Source: Nocardia sp. NBC_00416
Lineage (GTDB): Bacteria; Actinomycetota; Actinomycetes; Mycobacteriales; Mycobacteriaceae
Reading direction: 5' to 3'
Assembly: GCF_036032445.1 (NCBI RefSeq)
Contig: NZ_CP107932.1
Location: forward strand, 994,501-1,058,500
Length of the DNA: 64,000 bases
The notes beneath the pieces are model-generated. The model was not told the DNA's origin and made no database searches. It saw only the letters and a program-made list of their open reading frames with translations. Shown here piece by piece: positions 24,757 through 33,844 of the stretch. Position numbers and translations under genes: made by a program. Within the stretch, counting starts at the first letter, position 1; the number at the start of each line of letters is the position of its first letter.

Positions 24757-26087
24757 TGTGGCGTTTCGCTCTGCGCACGGTATCCGCGCGCGTGTCGGCG
24801 TATATCGCTTCCGCGTGTGTGATCGGGGCCGGAACGGCGTTGCTCACGGCGTTCGCCGCGCTGGTCGAGACCGGTATGGCCGCCCCCGGGGACAGCGGAG
24901 AATCGTTGGCCATCCTGGCGGCGATCATGGGTGGCTGGACCGTCGTTGTCGTGGCGTTCGGGATCGCTTCCACGGTCACTCTCGGAATCCAGCAGCGCAG
25001 AAGGGAACTGGCTCTGGTCCGGTTGATCGGAGCGGAGCCCCGTCAGGTGCGCGCGATGGTGCTGGTGGAGACGACTGCCGTGGCGCTGCCCGCGGTGGTG
25101 GTCGGTCTCGTGCCGGGAATCGCGCTGGGCGCATTCCTGCTCGGCCGAATGGTCGCGGTCGGCGTGGTCGATGCGTCGATCGGGTTTACCGTGAACGCGA
25201 CGACCCTCATTGTGGGCGCGACGGTCTCGTTGCTGTCCGCGGTGGCGGCGGCAGTGCTCGCGGGGCGGCGCGCGGCGGCGGTCGCCCCGGTTCTGGCGTT
25301 GGCCGGCGCATCGGGTGCGGAGGTCCGCGCGTTGTCGCGGTTCAAGGCGATCGTGGGCGTGACGTTTGTGTTGATCGGCATCGGCTCCGGGGCGGCCACG
25401 CTGTGCACAGCCGACGGACCGCTACTCGCCGCGGTAGCCGGGCCCGCGTGTATCGGAGTCGCCGTCGGCCTGGCGCTGTTGAGCCCTCTCGTCGTCACGG
25501 CGGTTGGGCGGATCGCGCCCCTGATTCCGAGCAGCGTAGGTCGGTTGGCCGTGCGTAACCTGCACGCCCGCGCCGCGGACGCGAGCACGGTCGTCGGCAC
25601 ACTGACCCTGCTCGTCGGCATCGCCGCCGGCACTCTCTACATGCAGAGCACCGAGGACAGTATCGCCGGTCGTGCACCGAATGACATCGGCCCGCAGTTC
25701 GCGGCAGCGAACTACCTTGTCGTCGCGATGATCATCGCCTTCTGCTCGATTGCGGTCGGCAACTCGCTGATCGCGGCGACCTGGCAGCGCCGCAGGGAGT
25801 TCGGCCTGCTCCAGTTGACCTCCTCGACGCGGAATCAAGTGCTGGGCATGGTCGTTGTCGAAAGCGCGGTCGCGGCCGCTATCGCAGTCGTTCTCGGCAC
25901 GATGGCGGCGGCAGCCACCGTCGCTCCCTACAGCATCGTCAAAACCGGGTCACCGATTCCGGGCGGTCCATGGTGGATGTACCCCGCCATCGTCGTGGGC
26001 GGTTTATCGATCGCCCTTGCCGCGACGTCGTCGACGACGGTCCGCGCCACCCGCATGCGGCCGGTCATCGCCCTGACCACACCGTGA
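24753..26087 (+). CDS. ABC transporter permease, FtsX/MacB-type
   Basis: A 444-residue permease made of two FtsX units. The first has membrane spans near the N-terminus and GGWTVVVVAFGIASTVTLGIQQRRRELALVRLIGAEPRQV; the second repeats the arrangement (CSIAVGNSLIAATWQRRREFGLLQLTSSTRNQV). The QRRRELALxRLIGA and QRRREFGLLQL coupling blocks are diagnostic. With the overlapping ATPase gene it forms a two-component exporter, usually for peptides, antibiotics or lipids. Substrate unknown. Confidence 0.9.
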   Translation: MMWRFALRTVSARVSAYIASACVIGAGTALLTAFAALVETGMAAPGDSGESLAILAAIMGGWTVVVVAFGIASTVTLGIQQRRRELALVRLIGAEPRQVRAMVLVETTAVALPAVVVGLVPGIALGAFLLGRMVAVGVVDASIGFTVNATTLIVGATVSLLSAVAAAVLAGRRAAAVAPVLALAGASGAEVRALSRFKAIVGVTFVLIGIGSGAATLCTADGPLLAAVAGPACIGVAVGLALLSPLVVTAVGRIAPLIPSSVGRLAVRNLHARAADASTVVGTLTLLVGIAAGTLYMQSTEDSIAGRAPNDIGPQFAAANYLVVAMIIAFCSIAVGNSLIAATWQRRREFGLLQLTSSTRNQVLGMVVVESAVAAAIAVVLGTMAAAATVAPYSIVKTGSPIPGGPWWMYPAIVVGGLSIALAATSSTTVRATRMRPVIALTTP

Positions 26088-26150
26088 ACTCCGCACCGGA
26101 ACGACCTCCGCAGCGAATCCGCGTCCAGTAGGTACAGAAAGTAGGCAATC

Positions 26151-27413
26151 ATGGCCGAGCGTCGGGAGTTCGACCTCACCCTCTTCGGTGCAACAGGGTT
26201 CGTCGGGGAAACCACCGCCCGGTACCTCGCCGGCGCCGCTGGAGATTCCGCGCGCATCGCGCTGGCCGGGCGTTCACCGGAGAAACTGCGCGCACTACGC
26301 GACAGCCTGGGACCGGGCGCCGCGAACTGGCGACTGATCGTGGCCGACGCGGCGGATCAGGACACCCTCGACACCCTCGCGGCACGGACCGCGGTCGTGA
26401 TCACCACCGTCGGTCCTTATCAACGGTACGGTCTACCGCTGGTGGCCGCCTGCGCGGAGGCCGGGACGCACTACGCCGACCTCACCGGGGAATCGATATT
26501 CACCAGGGACGTGATCGACCGATACCACTCGCGGGCGGTCGCCACCGGGGCCAAGATCGTGACATCCTGCGGCTTCGACTCGATTCCTTCGGACCTGAGC
26601 GTCTACCAGCTGTATCGTGCTGTCGTCGCGGACGGCGCCGGTGAACTCGAGGACACAACCCTCGTCGCGACGGTGAAAGGTGGTGTCAGCGGCGGCACCA
26701 TCGACTCCGCACGTGCCATGTGGGAAACCATCGCCGCGGACCCCGCCGCGGAAATGCAGATCTCGGATCCCTATTCGCTGAGCCCGGACAAATCGAGGGA
26801 ACCGCGCGTCGGCCGCCAGTCCGATCACGCATTCGGGCGCGCGGCCGCCATCACCCCGAGCTTGCGGGGCTGGGTCGGCACATTTGTCATGGCACCGCAC
26901 AATACGAAGATCGTGCGCCGCAGCAACGGGCTGCTCGGGTGGGTCTATGGTGCGAACTTCCGCTACCGAGAGGTGATGGACGCGGGGACCTCGCCCGCGG
27001 CCCCGTTGATCGCGGCCGCGGCCGCGGGCGGTGTCGTCGCCGGAATGCGCACGGTCGCGGTGCTGTCGAGGTCGTCGCCGGGCCGCAGGCTGCTGGATCG
27101 GGTGCTGCCCGCGCCGGGTACCGGACCGGATGAGAAAGCACGCGCCCAGGGGTGGTTCCGGATGACGACACACACCCGCACCTCTACGGGCGCGGAATAC
27201 CTGGCAACCTTCGCTGGGCAGGGGGACCCCGGATATCAGGCCACCGCGGTGATGCTCGGCGAGAGCGGCCTGTGCTTGGCCTTCGACGGCGCCCGACTCT
27301 CCGAGAGTGCTGGAATCCTCACTCCCGCAACAGCAATGGGTGAAGCGCTCACGGACCGGCTGCGTGCCACCGGGATGGTCATCGACGTCGTCGCACGACC
27401 ACACCGGAGCTGA
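26151..27413 (+). CDS. Trans-acting enoyl reductase/saccharopine dehydrogenase-like protein
   Basis: A 420-residue protein with an N-terminal NAD(P)-binding Rossmann domain (FDLTLFGATGFVGETTARYL, then IALAGRSPEKL). The conserved GPYQRYGLPLVAACAEAGTHYADLTGE and CGFDSIPSDLSVYQL blocks match the mycobacterial Rv2449c/Rv2953 family. Rv2953 acts as a trans enoyl reductase for a polyketide synthase, but most relatives are uncharacterised. No PKS is present here, so it may act in lipid metabolism. It starts 63 bases after the exporter and may share its transcript. Confidence 0.85.
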   Translation: MAERREFDLTLFGATGFVGETTARYLAGAAGDSARIALAGRSPEKLRALRDSLGPGAANWRLIVADAADQDTLDTLAARTAVVITTVGPYQRYGLPLVAACAEAGTHYADLTGESIFTRDVIDRYHSRAVATGAKIVTSCGFDSIPSDLSVYQLYRAVVADGAGELEDTTLVATVKGGVSGGTIDSARAMWETIAADPAAEMQISDPYSLSPDKSREPRVGRQSDHAFGRAAAITPSLRGWVGTFVMAPHNTKIVRRSNGLLGWVYGANFRYREVMDAGTSPAAPLIAAAAAGGVVAGMRTVAVLSRSSPGRRLLDRVLPAPGTGPDEKARAQGWFRMTTHTRTSTGAEYLATFAGQGDPGYQATAVMLGESGLCLAFDGARLSESAGILTPATAMGEALTDRLRATGMVIDVVARPHRS

Positions 27414-27439
27414 CGCTGTTGTGGATGTTGCGGGCGACG

Positions 27440-28204
27440 TCAGGACCGGGTGTCCCGGGCGAGTTGCCAGAGATACTCGAGGACCCCGTCGTCGATATCC
27501 GACTGTGGTCCGCGGGTGCGGCCGTCCGCCCCGTGTATCTCCGTGTGCAACCGCTCCATCCGATGGTCGAGTTCCATGGCCGTCGCGGCGGCGCCGGCCA
27601 GGTCGTCGATGAGGTGCTGCGGCACGTGCCCGTCGTATTTGTAGAAGATCTTGTGTTCGAGGGTCGCCCAGAAGTCCATGGCGACGGTTCGCACCTGGAG
27701 TTCGATGGTCACATTCACCGGCCCGGTGGACAGGAACACGGGGATCTCAAGTATGGCGTGCAGGCTCTTGTAGCCGTTCGGCTTGGGGTGCGCGATGTAG
27801 TCCTTGACGGTGCGGACGCGAACGTCGTCCTGTGAGGTGAGCGCGTCGAGCACACGGTAGGCGTCGGTGATGAAGCTGCAGGTGATCCGGACGCCCGCGA
27901 TATCGGTGATGTGTTCACGGAGAGCGGGCAGGTCGGGTCGGATGTTCTTCCGTATTGCCTTCTGCAGGATGCTCGTCGGTGACTTCACTCGGGATGTGAC
28001 GTGCTCGATGGGGTTGTAGTGGTGCAGATGCAGGAACTCCTCACGCAGAATCGTGACCTTCGTGAGCAGTTCCCGCACGGCGAACTGGTACTCCATGACG
28101 AAGCGGGTCATATCCTCGCGCATACGGATCATGAAGGCGATCCGCGCTTCGTCGCCCGACCCGTGTCGGTCGTGGTGATCTCGCCTGTCCTCTTCTGCCG
28201 CCAT
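27440..28204 (-). CDS. Small alarmone synthetase ((p)ppGpp synthetase, RelA/SpoT domain)
   Basis: A 254-residue stand-alone synthetase domain. It has the ATP-binding motif SRVKSPTSILQKAIRK, the DIAGVRITCSFITDAYRVLDAL strand-helix, the G-loop region VKDYIAHPKPNGYKSLH, and IELQVRTVAMDFWATLEHKI carrying the catalytic Glu. There is no HD hydrolase and no regulatory TGS/ACT domain, as in RelQ/RelP-type enzymes. It transfers pyrophosphate from ATP to GTP or GDP. The ATG at 28204 has an AAAGG ribosome site; the longer frame adds 26 unlikely residues. It lies downstream of hrpB on the same strand with a 205-base gap. Confidence 0.92.
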   Translation of the reverse strand: MAAEEDRRDHHDRHGSGDEARIAFMIRMREDMTRFVMEYQFAVRELLTKVTILREEFLHLHHYNPIEHVTSRVKSPTSILQKAIRKNIRPDLPALREHITDIAGVRITCSFITDAYRVLDALTSQDDVRVRTVKDYIAHPKPNGYKSLHAILEIPVFLSTGPVNVTIELQVRTVAMDFWATLEHKIFYKYDGHVPQHLIDDLAGAAATAMELDHRMERLHTEIHGADGRTRGPQSDIDDGVLEYLWQLARDTRS

Positions 28205-28409
28205 CTCGGCCTTTCGATGTCGTTCCGGTCCCAGCAGCGGGGGCATCGGGTACGCGACCGGGCCTCTACCTGCATCGACCACGGTACGCGGCCGGATCGC
28301 AAGGTCGACGGTGGTCGAATCGGTATGCGGAGTCGCGGGCGCTGTGACTGCCCGGTCGCGGTGTCTCGCCGGTGGCTATGCGGCGCAGGCAGATGTTCTG
28401 CGACGCAGG

Positions 28410-30866
28410 TCAGCGTGAGCGCGGCAGGTCGCGACCGGCGTTGCGCGCGGTGCCCCGGTGGGCGGGGACGGTGGTGGGGTCTTCCGGCCACGCGTGCTTG
28501 GGGTAGCGGCCACGCAGGTCGGCGCGGACCCGGGGCCAGCCGGTGTGCCAGAAGGATGCCAGATCCGCCGTGACCGCGACCGGACGCTGCGCCGGTGAGA
28601 GCAGATGCAGCACGATCGGGACGCGGCCGTGGGCCAGGCGTGGCGCATCCGTCCATCCGAAGATCTCCTGCACTTTGACAGCGAGCACCGGCGGGTCGGC
28701 GGAGTAGTCGAGGCGGGGTCGGCTCCCGGAAGGAACCTCCAGGCGTTCCGGCGCCACTTCGTCCATCCGGGCGGCGTCCGGCCAGGGCAGTAGGCGGCGC
28801 AGTGCGTGTCCGGCGTCGACCCGTTCGAGGTCGGCGCGGCGACGGGCGGCGGCGAGTTCGGGGCCGAGCCAGGTGTCGGCCGCGGCGAGTAGGGATTCGT
28901 CGTCGACCGGCGGCCAGGGGGCGCCGAGGGTGCGGTGCAGGAAATCGAGGCGCTGGCGTAAGGCGACTGCCTCGGGAGTCCAGGACAGCAGGCCGAGACC
29001 GGCGGAGTTCAGTCCGCGGCGCACCGCCGCGCCGAGCAACCGGCGATCGGGGTCGCGAATCGGTTTCTCCGAAAGTGTGATCGCACCGAGTCGCTCGATT
29101 CGCCGGGCGACCACATCGCCGTCGACCCAATCTATTTCGTCGACGACGGTCAGCAGGCTGGCAGCGGCACGGCGGGCGAGTCGTTCATCGGCGACCGCGG
29201 CCAACCGTATGTACCCCTCGGAACGACCGGGATCACGTGTCGCCACGCCGATCGCGAGCCACTCCGGATCACCTGTTCCGGAACCGGGCGGCAGTGTCAC
29301 GGCCGTGCCGCCCACCATGAGATAGCTCGTCGAATCCGGGCCGCGCCGTCGGGCGAGCCGCTCCGGATGAGCCAGCGCGACAACGTAAGCCGGATCGTCG
29401 ACTCCGTCCGGCCCCTCGACCAGCCGCGCCAGTCGCTCGACCTCGCGTCGCCAGCGCACCGGCCGCTCGCGCCGCAGCACCCGCAGACCGGCCGCGAGAT
29501 CGACACCGGACGTATGGCTGTCGTCGTCGAGGACGGTGACCACTTCCGCGGCCGCCCGCGCACCGACCTCGGCCGCCCCGTCGAGCAACGCGCGCGCCAG
29601 TCGCGGATGCAGCCCGATCCGGGCCATGCGCCGCCCACGGTCGGTCACCTCACCGTCTCCGCGCACAGCCCCCAACGCGTGCAGTACATCCCGGCCGGCC
29701 GCCAACCCGCTGGGCGGCGGAACATCCCACCACGCCAGACCCTGCCCGTCGGCCGTGCCCCAGCACGCCAGCTCCAACGCCAACCGCGTCAGGTCCGCCG
29801 TCCGGATCTCCGGCTCCGGATAGGCGGGCAGCGTGGCGTGCTCGTATTCGGGCCAGCAGCGCCACACCCGCCCCGGACCCTCACGTCCGGCCCGCCCGGC
29901 CCGCTGCTCGGCCACTGCCGCCGAGACTCGGACCGTCGCGAGCCCGGACAGCCCGCGCGCCCGATCGATGCGGGGGACCCGGGCGAGCCCCGAATCCACC
30001 ACGGCCCGTACCCCGGGCACCGTCAAACTCGATTCCGCCACGGCCGTGGACAACACCACGCGCCGCCGCGGCCCGGGCCGTAACGCCGCATCCTGCCCCG
30101 TGGCGGAGAGTCTGCCGTGCAACGGAACGACATCCACGTTGTCCAGGTCGGTCAGAAGCGCTGTCGTCCGGCGGATTTCGGCTGCCCCGGGCAGGAACAC
30201 CAGCACGTCGCCCGCGGTTGCGGCGAGTGCGGCCCGGGTGGCGCGCGCCACCTGCGCTTCGACCCGTTCCCGTGGCAACGATGCGACGTATGTCGTGTCC
30301 ACCGGATAGGTCCGGCCCTGGACCTCGATCACCGGCGCGGTGTGGTTCCCGCCCAGGAGCGTGGCAAGGCGTTCAGCGGCGACAGTCGCCGATGTGGCGA
30401 GCACCCGCAGGTCCGGCCGCAGTCCGGCCCGAGCATCGAGTAGCAACGTCAACAGCAGATCCGCGTCGAGGTGCCGCTCGTGACACTCGTCGAGCAGCAC
30501 GACGTCGACACCCGCCAACTCGGGGTCGGCCTGGAGCCGTCGTACCAGCAACCCCGACGTGACGACCTCGACCCTGGTTTCCCGGCTCACTCGCCGATCT
30601 CCCCGGACTGCGTAGCCCACGGTCGCGCCCACCGACTCGCCCAGCAGCGCGGCCATCCGTGCGGCAGCCGCGCGAGCCGCCAATCGCCGCGGCTCGGCCA
30701 CGAGCACCCGCCCCGCGACACCGGCCGCCAGCGCCAACGGCACCAGAGTCGTCTTCCCGGTGCCCGCTGGGGCGACCAGCACGGTGGTCCCGTGTTCGGC
30801 CAGGGTCTCGACGAGGCGATCGAGAACGCCACGGACCGGTAGATCGGGAAGCTCGGGCAGTTTCAT
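28410..30866 (-). CDS. hrpB: ATP-dependent helicase HrpB
   Basis: An 818-residue DExH-box helicase: Walker A APAGTGKTT, motif II DECH (LDECHERHLDADLLL), motif III SAT, motif VI QRAGRAGREGPGRVWR. After the helicase core comes the HA2/OB-like region and the HrpB-specific C-terminal domain ending in VKVQEIFGWTDAPRLAHGRVPIVLHLLSPAQRPVAVTADLASFW, which is diagnostic of HrpB. The start MKLPELPDLPV at 30866 matches the family; the frame extends 30 codons upstream with no similarity. Its biological role in bacteria is not settled. Confidence 0.95.
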   Translation of the reverse strand: MKLPELPDLPVRGVLDRLVETLAEHGTTVLVAPAGTGKTTLVPLALAAGVAGRVLVAEPRRLAARAAAARMAALLGESVGATVGYAVRGDRRVSRETRVEVVTSGLLVRRLQADPELAGVDVVLLDECHERHLDADLLLTLLLDARAGLRPDLRVLATSATVAAERLATLLGGNHTAPVIEVQGRTYPVDTTYVASLPRERVEAQVARATRAALAATAGDVLVFLPGAAEIRRTTALLTDLDNVDVVPLHGRLSATGQDAALRPGPRRRVVLSTAVAESSLTVPGVRAVVDSGLARVPRIDRARGLSGLATVRVSAAVAEQRAGRAGREGPGRVWRCWPEYEHATLPAYPEPEIRTADLTRLALELACWGTADGQGLAWWDVPPPSGLAAGRDVLHALGAVRGDGEVTDRGRRMARIGLHPRLARALLDGAAEVGARAAAEVVTVLDDDSHTSGVDLAAGLRVLRRERPVRWRREVERLARLVEGPDGVDDPAYVVALAHPERLARRRGPDSTSYLMVGGTAVTLPPGSGTGDPEWLAIGVATRDPGRSEGYIRLAAVADERLARRAAASLLTVVDEIDWVDGDVVARRIERLGAITLSEKPIRDPDRRLLGAAVRRGLNSAGLGLLSWTPEAVALRQRLDFLHRTLGAPWPPVDDESLLAAADTWLGPELAAARRRADLERVDAGHALRRLLPWPDAARMDEVAPERLEVPSGSRPRLDYSADPPVLAVKVQEIFGWTDAPRLAHGRVPIVLHLLSPAQRPVAVTADLASFWHTGWPRVRADLRGRYPKHAWPEDPTTVPAHRGTARNAGRDLPRSR

Positions 30867-31246
30867 CACCGACCAGTCTGAGGCCTCCGCTCCGAGGGTC
30901 GACACCCACCGCCCTCGGGGCCGGGCGACCGGGTTTCGGTCCCACGCGTGGCGCACGGCCGAGCGCGCCCTCGCGGGGGACGGCCGGTCAGCGGGGAGAC
31001 CTTTGTCACCCCCCGCCGGGGCTCCCGCCGCCTCCCGGTCCCGAGTCGGTAGTCCCTGTATTTCTCCAGGTCGGCTGTCCGCTGCCGCCGTCCGTGAGGT
31101 CGGGCAGGCGCACCGAACCCGCGCCGATCCGGCGTCGAATTCCGTTCGGGGGTGACGGTCGCGATCGCGTACGATTTACTTAGTTCGCAGTAAACAACTA
31201 ATCTACCTGCACGAATAATTTTCACTTGCGATCGAAAAGATGAAAG
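30867..31246. other. Divergent intergenic region hrpB / MarR
   Basis: About 380 bases without a supported gene. The hrpB-proximal 270 bases are GC-rich and featureless. The MarR-proximal part turns AT-rich and contains the overlapping inverted repeats listed at 31176-31202. No tRNA, small RNA or short coding frame with a ribosome site was found. Confidence 0.4.
31176..31202. promoter_or_regulatory. Overlapping inverted repeats, probable MarR operator
   Basis: TTTACT (31176-31181) pairs with AGTAAA (31190-31195), and TTAGTT (31181-31186) pairs with AACTAA (31197-31202). The interleaved repeats lie 45-71 bases upstream of the MarR start, the usual place for an autoregulatory MarR site. Confidence 0.55.
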
Positions 31247-31705
31247 ATGGGCGCGATGCAGAGCATCTCCACAACTGACGAGCCGGGCGCCCCGGACGAT
31301 GTCGCGACCCTGTATCACCTGCTCACCCGGATCAACCGAACGCTGCGTACCCGCGGTCCGAGCCGGAAACTCAGCGCGGGCGTGGCCGCGGCGCTGTGGA
31401 CGATCATCAATCACGCCCCGATCCGGTTGTCCGCCCTCGCCGAGCGGGAATCGGTCTCCGCGCCGACGATGTCGCGCATCGTGGCAGTCCTCGAGGATCA
31501 GGGGTGCATCGAGCGCACCCCCGACCCCGACGACGGGCGCGCCCGCCTGCTGATTCCGACACCGGTCGGGATCGAATTGATCGCCAATGCCCGGACCGAG
31601 AAAGCGCAGTTGCTCGCCGAGGCCATCGACGGTCTCGACCCGGACGACCGGGTCACGGTCAGCCGGGGACTCACCATCCTCGCCGACGCACTCGGGACGA
31701 CCTAG
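31247..31705 (+). CDS. MarR family transcriptional regulator
   Basis: A 152-residue winged-helix protein: LSALAERESVSAPTMSRIVAVLEDQGCIERTPDPDDGRARLLIPTP holds the recognition helix and the Asp-Asp-Gly-Arg wing typical of MarR. The N-terminal and C-terminal helices form the dimer. The start at 31247 or 31256 cannot be distinguished. It is followed after 75 bases by a DHA2 efflux pump, the classic MarR-exporter pairing, and so probably represses the pump until a toxic ligand binds. Confidence 0.92.
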   Translation: MGAMQSISTTDEPGAPDDVATLYHLLTRINRTLRTRGPSRKLSAGVAAALWTIINHAPIRLSALAERESVSAPTMSRIVAVLEDQGCIERTPDPDDGRARLLIPTPVGIELIANARTEKAQLLAEAIDGLDPDDRVTVSRGLTILADALGTT

Positions 31706-31780
31706 CTCGCCCGATACGTGCCGACAATGGCGTCGCGCATCGTAGCCATTGTCTGCACTACCTGCTCGAAGGAACCACCC

Positions 31781-33592
31781 ATGACCTCGCTCGCCACCCG
31801 AGCATCCACTGCGGATTCCGCCGACCTGGGACCGCACTACAAGTGGATCGCGCTCTCCAACACCACCCTCGGCATGCTGATCGCCACGATCAACTCGTCC
31901 ATCGTGCTGATCGCACTGCCCGATATCTTCAAGGGGATCGACCTCAATCCCCTGGAGTCCGGGAACACCAGCTACCTGCTGTGGATGATGATGGGGTTCC
32001 TGGTCGTCACCGCCGTGCTCGTGGTCAGCTTCGGTCGCCTCGGTGACATGTTCGGCCGAGCCCGCATGTACAACATGGGCTTCGCCATCTTCACGATCTC
32101 CTCCATCTTCCTGGCGATCACCTGGTTCGACGGTTCCGAAGCGGCGATCTGGCTGATCGCCTGGCGGGTCGTCCAGGGTGTCGGCGGCGCCTTCCTCATG
32201 GCGAACAGCTCCGCCATCCTCACCGACGCGTTTCCCGCCCACCAGCGCGGACTCGCCATGGGGATCAACGGTGTCGCCGCCATCGCGGGCTCGTTCCTGG
32301 GCCTGCTGGTCGGCGGTGTGCTGGCGCCGATCCAGTGGCACTACATCTTCCTCGTGTCGGTCCCGTTCGGGGTCGTCGGCACCGTCTGGGCGTATCTGAA
32401 ACTCCGCGACACCGGGGTCCGCACGAAGGCGAAGATGGACTGGTGGGGCAACCTGACATTCGCGGTCGGCCTGATCGCGATCCTGGTCGGCATCACCTAC
32501 GGCATCCAGCCCTACGGCAGCTCGAACATGGGGTGGACCAACCCGTGGGTGCTGACCGCGATCATCGGCGGTCTCATCGTGCTGGGCGTGTTCGCCTACA
32601 TCGAGACGAAGGTCGAGAGCCCGCTCTTCGAATTGTCGTTGTTCAAGAACCGCTCGTTCGCGTTCGGCAACGCGGCCAACTTGATGGGGTCGATCGGCCG
32701 CGGCGGCCTGCAGTTCATCCTGATCATCTGGTTGCAGGGCATCTGGTTGCCCCAGCACGGCTACGACTACTCCCGCACCCCGCTGTGGGCAGGTATCTAC
32801 ATGGTGCCCATGACGATCGGATTCTTGCTCAGCGCCCCGCTCTCCGGCGCATTGTCGGACCGGTTCGGCACGAGATGGTTCACGACCATCGGAATGCTCA
32901 TCACGGCAGGGACCTTCGGCGCCCTGATCGCCATCCCGGTCGACTTCACCTACTGGGTGTTCGCGGTGATCCTGCTCATCAACGGCATCGGCATGGGTTT
33001 GTTCTCCTCGCCGAACCGCGCCCTGGTGATGAACTCACTGCCGGCCACCTCCCGCGGGTCGGGCGCCGGCATGATGACGACCTTCCAGAACGCGGCGATG
33101 GTGCTCTCGATCGGGCTGTTCTTCTCGCTGATGATCGCCGGTCTGAGTGCGCATCTGCCGGCCGCGATGTTCGACGGATTGACCGCGGGCGGTATGCCGG
33201 AAGCGCCCGCCCAGGGGATCGCCCAGCTGCCGACGGTCGGCATCCTGTTCGCGGCGTTCCTCGGCTACAACCCCATCCAGCAGGTCGGTGGCGATGCGCT
33301 GCAAGGGTTGTCGCAGTCCAGCGTCGATCACCTGACCGGGCTGGAGTTCTTCCCCCATTTGATCAGCGACCCGTTCGCCGACGGCCTCACCGCCGCCTTC
33401 ACCTTCGCGCTCGTCTGCTGTGTGCTCGGTGCGATCTTCTCGTTCCTCACCGACGAAGGCGGGAAGGGGAAGCCGGCCGGGGACGGCGGCGACGAGAGCC
33501 GCGAATCGGTCGGCGAAGAGTTGGCCGCGGTCGCCGCGTTCGCGTCGGGGGAGGCGCCCTCCGAACTGATCGACGAACCCGTACGACGCTGA
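31781..33592 (+). CDS. MFS drug efflux pump, DHA2 (EmrB/QacA) family, 14 TM
   Basis: A 603-residue transporter. TM1 contains SNTTLGMLIATINSSIVLIALPDI (the DHA2 motif with Asn-Ser-Ser in place of the usual Asp), motif A is GRLGDMFGRARMY, and motif C is in TM5 (GINGVAAIAGSFLGLLVGGVLA). About 14 membrane segments are visible, and the last is followed by a long acidic cytoplasmic tail. The ATG at 31781 has a GAAGGA ribosome site. It likely exports hydrophobic antibiotics or metabolites by proton antiport, under the MarR gene just upstream. Confidence 0.92.
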   Translation: MTSLATRASTADSADLGPHYKWIALSNTTLGMLIATINSSIVLIALPDIFKGIDLNPLESGNTSYLLWMMMGFLVVTAVLVVSFGRLGDMFGRARMYNMGFAIFTISSIFLAITWFDGSEAAIWLIAWRVVQGVGGAFLMANSSAILTDAFPAHQRGLAMGINGVAAIAGSFLGLLVGGVLAPIQWHYIFLVSVPFGVVGTVWAYLKLRDTGVRTKAKMDWWGNLTFAVGLIAILVGITYGIQPYGSSNMGWTNPWVLTAIIGGLIVLGVFAYIETKVESPLFELSLFKNRSFAFGNAANLMGSIGRGGLQFILIIWLQGIWLPQHGYDYSRTPLWAGIYMVPMTIGFLLSAPLSGALSDRFGTRWFTTIGMLITAGTFGALIAIPVDFTYWVFAVILLINGIGMGLFSSPNRALVMNSLPATSRGSGAGMMTTFQNAAMVLSIGLFFSLMIAGLSAHLPAAMFDGLTAGGMPEAPAQGIAQLPTVGILFAAFLGYNPIQQVGGDALQGLSQSSVDHLTGLEFFPHLISDPFADGLTAAFTFALVCCVLGAIFSFLTDEGGKGKPAGDGGDESRESVGEELAAVAAFASGEAPSELIDEPVRR

Positions 33593-33844
33593 GGACGGTC
33601 CCGGCTCGGTTTCCGCGCGTGCCTCCACCTCGTTGCATTCGACGGGTATGCAGGACGCCCTGGAACACCGAACCGGTGCGGGTGCCGCCCGCGTCGCTGG
33701 TGTGCGTTCTGTCGAGTTGGCTACGGTGAGTACGGCGTACCCGCGATCCGCGTCGGTACGCGGGTCCCGGTTCCTTCCCTGGGCGGTCCGCAGGGGTTCG
33801 GGCGTCATTCGGGTCCGACACCGGCAGACCGATCAGGAGACCCC

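Noticed and set aside
26151..27413. Assigning a polyketide role to the trans enoyl reductase-like protein
   Set aside because: There is no PKS in the window and most family members have no known PKS partner.
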